DNA from: Clostridiales bacterium
GTDB taxonomy: Bacteria > Bacillota > Clostridia > Christensenellales > Aristaeellaceae
Direction: 5' to 3'
Assembly: GCA_012514225.1 (NCBI GenBank)
Contig: JAAZAQ010000069.1
Coordinates: forward strand, 1-6,631
DNA length: 6,631 nt
Under the pieces are notes generated by a model. The model had not been told where the DNA came from. It worked only from the letters and a program-made list of their open reading frames with translations, and did not search any database. The position numbers and the translations under genes were made by a program. Of the stretch, positions 5,649-6,631 are shown piece after piece; positions within the stretch are counted from its first letter, which is position 1; the number at the start of each line of letters is the position of its first letter.

Positions 5649-6508
5649 CGGAGCTCCGGGGAATCGACATCACGGTGCCCACCCGGCGGCGGGCGCACTG
5701 GGGCTCGCGCGCGCTCAAGGCGCTGTGCTGGCTGTCCGGGCTCGTCACCGTGGGCGTGCTGCTGTGGATTGTCGTCTACATCTGCGTGCGCGGCATTCCG
5801 CACTTGAAGCCGTCCATGTTCGAGGTGAAATACACCTCCAAAAACGTCTCCATGTTCCCCGCCATCGTCAACACGCTGACCATGACCGCGCTTTCCCTGC
5901 TCTTCTCGGTCCCCCTCGGGGTGTTCGGCGGCATCTACCTGGCGGAGTACGCCAGGCCCGGCAGCCGCCTGGTCCGGGTCATCCGCGTGACGGCGGAGAC
6001 GCTGGCGGGCATCCCCTCCATCATCTACGCGCTGTTCGGCATGCTGGCCTTCGTGGTCACCCTGGGCATGGGCAACTCCATCCTGGCGGGCGCCTTGACG
6101 CTGGGCATCATGACCCTGCCGCTGATTCTGCGGCAGACGGAGGAATCCCTCCTGGCGGTCCCCATGAGCTACCGGGAGGGCAGCTTCGGCCTGGGCGCCG
6201 GCAAGCTGCGCACCACGGTGCGCATCGTGCTGCCCGTCGCGATGCCGGGCATCCTGGCGGCGGTGCTGCTGTCCATCGGCCGCATCTCCGGGGAGACGGC
6301 CGCGCTGATTTATACCTCCGGCACCGTCGCCCGCGTCGCGGGGCTGACCCAGTCCGGCCGCACGCTGGCCGTCCACCTCTTCCAGTTGCAGCAGGAAGGC
6401 CGCTACGTCGACGAGGCCTTCGCGGTGGCGGTGGTGCTGCTGGTCATCGTGCTGCTGATGAATTATCTCTCCTCCTTGATTGCCCGCAAACTGACCAGGA
6501 AAGGCTGA
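5645..6508 (+). CDS. pstA: Phosphate ABC transporter permease PstA
   Basis: This 287-residue inner membrane partner of PstC shows six hydrophobic helices at about 27-50, 71-98, 118-141, 145-165, 199-222 and 258-282. The diagnostic AGIPSIIYALFG lies at 121-132 and the ATPase-docking loop at about 178-219 (EGSFGLGAGKLRTT to SIGRISGETA). The IYLAEYARPGSR stretch after helix 2 (97-108) and the TSGTVARVAGL segment after helix 5 are typical of PstA rather than PstC. Length matches the family. It uses a GTG start coupled to pstC and is followed after 4 nt by pstB. Confidence 0.95.
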   Translation: MTELRGIDITVPTRRRAHWGSRALKALCWLSGLVTVGVLLWIVVYICVRGIPHLKPSMFEVKYTSKNVSMFPAIVNTLTMTALSLLFSVPLGVFGGIYLAEYARPGSRLVRVIRVTAETLAGIPSIIYALFGMLAFVVTLGMGNSILAGALTLGIMTLPLILRQTEESLLAVPMSYREGSFGLGAGKLRTTVRIVLPVAMPGILAAVLLSIGRISGETAALIYTSGTVARVAGLTQSGRTLAVHLFQLQQEGRYVDEAFAVAVVLLVIVLLMNYLSSLIARKLTRKG

Positions 6509-6512
6509 CAGA

Positions 6513-6631
6513 ATGACCCATTTCGCCCTCAACAGCAAGGCGGTGAAGAACGGCGGCGACAGCCGCGTCAAGTTCCAGATCCGGGACGTGGACCTGTTTT
6601 ACGGCGCCTTCCAGGCGCTCAAGCACATCGA
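6513..6631 (+). CDS. pstB: Phosphate ABC transporter ATP-binding protein PstB, N-terminal fragment cut by the window end
   Basis: The window ends after 39 complete codons and two bases of the next, with no stop codon. The visible N-terminus contains QIRDVDLFYGAFQALKHI (22-39), matching the opening strand and aromatic A-loop (F29/Y30) of PstB, which in E. coli reads NLNFYYGKFHALKNI. Walker A and all other catalytic motifs lie beyond the window. An AGGAAAGG ribosome binding site at 6497-6504 is 8 nt upstream of the ATG, and the gene starts 4 nt after the pstA stop. The preceding stretch of about 18 residues is slightly longer than in E. coli and rich in polar residues. The identity rests on this motif and the pstSCA context. 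Confidence 0.88.
   Translation, partial: MTHFALNSKAVKNGGDSRVKFQIRDVDLFYGAFQALKHI

Noticed and set aside
5531..6571. Minus-strand open frame (about 346 codons) opposite pstA
   Set aside because: It is antisense to clear PstC/PstA/PstB coding sequence, is repetitive in His/Gln/Asp/Gly, and shows no family motif or ribosome binding site.

Overview
This is a very GC-rich bacterial window (by eye roughly two thirds G+C, not computed). It carries seven genes, all on the + strand, with almost no spacing between them. Strong AGGAGG-type ribosome binding sites, ATGA/GTGA stop-start overlaps and the style of the transporter genes fit a high-GC Bacillota/Clostridia genome, such as a gut Oscillospirales or Christensenellales relative. 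That taxonomic guess is tentative because no rRNA or marker gene is present.

Region 1 (1-3789) is one tightly packed operon behind a good sigma70-type promoter (TGGACA, 17 bp, TGC-TATGAT at 33-61) flanked by two palindromes. It encodes a PLP-dependent class I aminotransferase of the kynurenine/glutamine/methionine type (YbdL-like), an iron-type alcohol dehydrogenase of the GldA/HcxA (YbdH) group, and the permease and ATPase of a polar amino acid ABC importer. Consecutive genes overlap by 4, 8 and 8 bp. The likely logic is import of an amino acid, removal of its amino group, and reduction of the 2-oxo acid to a 2-hydroxy acid. No substrate-binding protein for this importer lies in the window.

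Region 2 (3790-3908) is the only sizeable intergenic gap. It holds Pho-box-like direct repeats (CTTTACA twice with an 11-bp period, plus a third TTTACA), a small imperfect hairpin and a strong ribosome binding site.

Region 3 (3909-6631) is a high-affinity phosphate transport operon, pstS-pstC-pstA-pstB, with pstB cut by the window end after 39 codons. PstC and PstA are ordinary six-helix permeases.

The most notable object is PstS. Its segments run in the reverse of the canonical order: the block that normally forms the C-terminal part (SREEGSGTR through ARPFNVVTKG to GLVPV) comes first, directly after the signal peptide. The block that normally forms the N-terminal part (GGSTSVAP through GMASR to GEITAW) comes last. 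It therefore reads as a complete, circularly permuted PstS. It also has a non-lipoprotein signal peptide and no cysteine.
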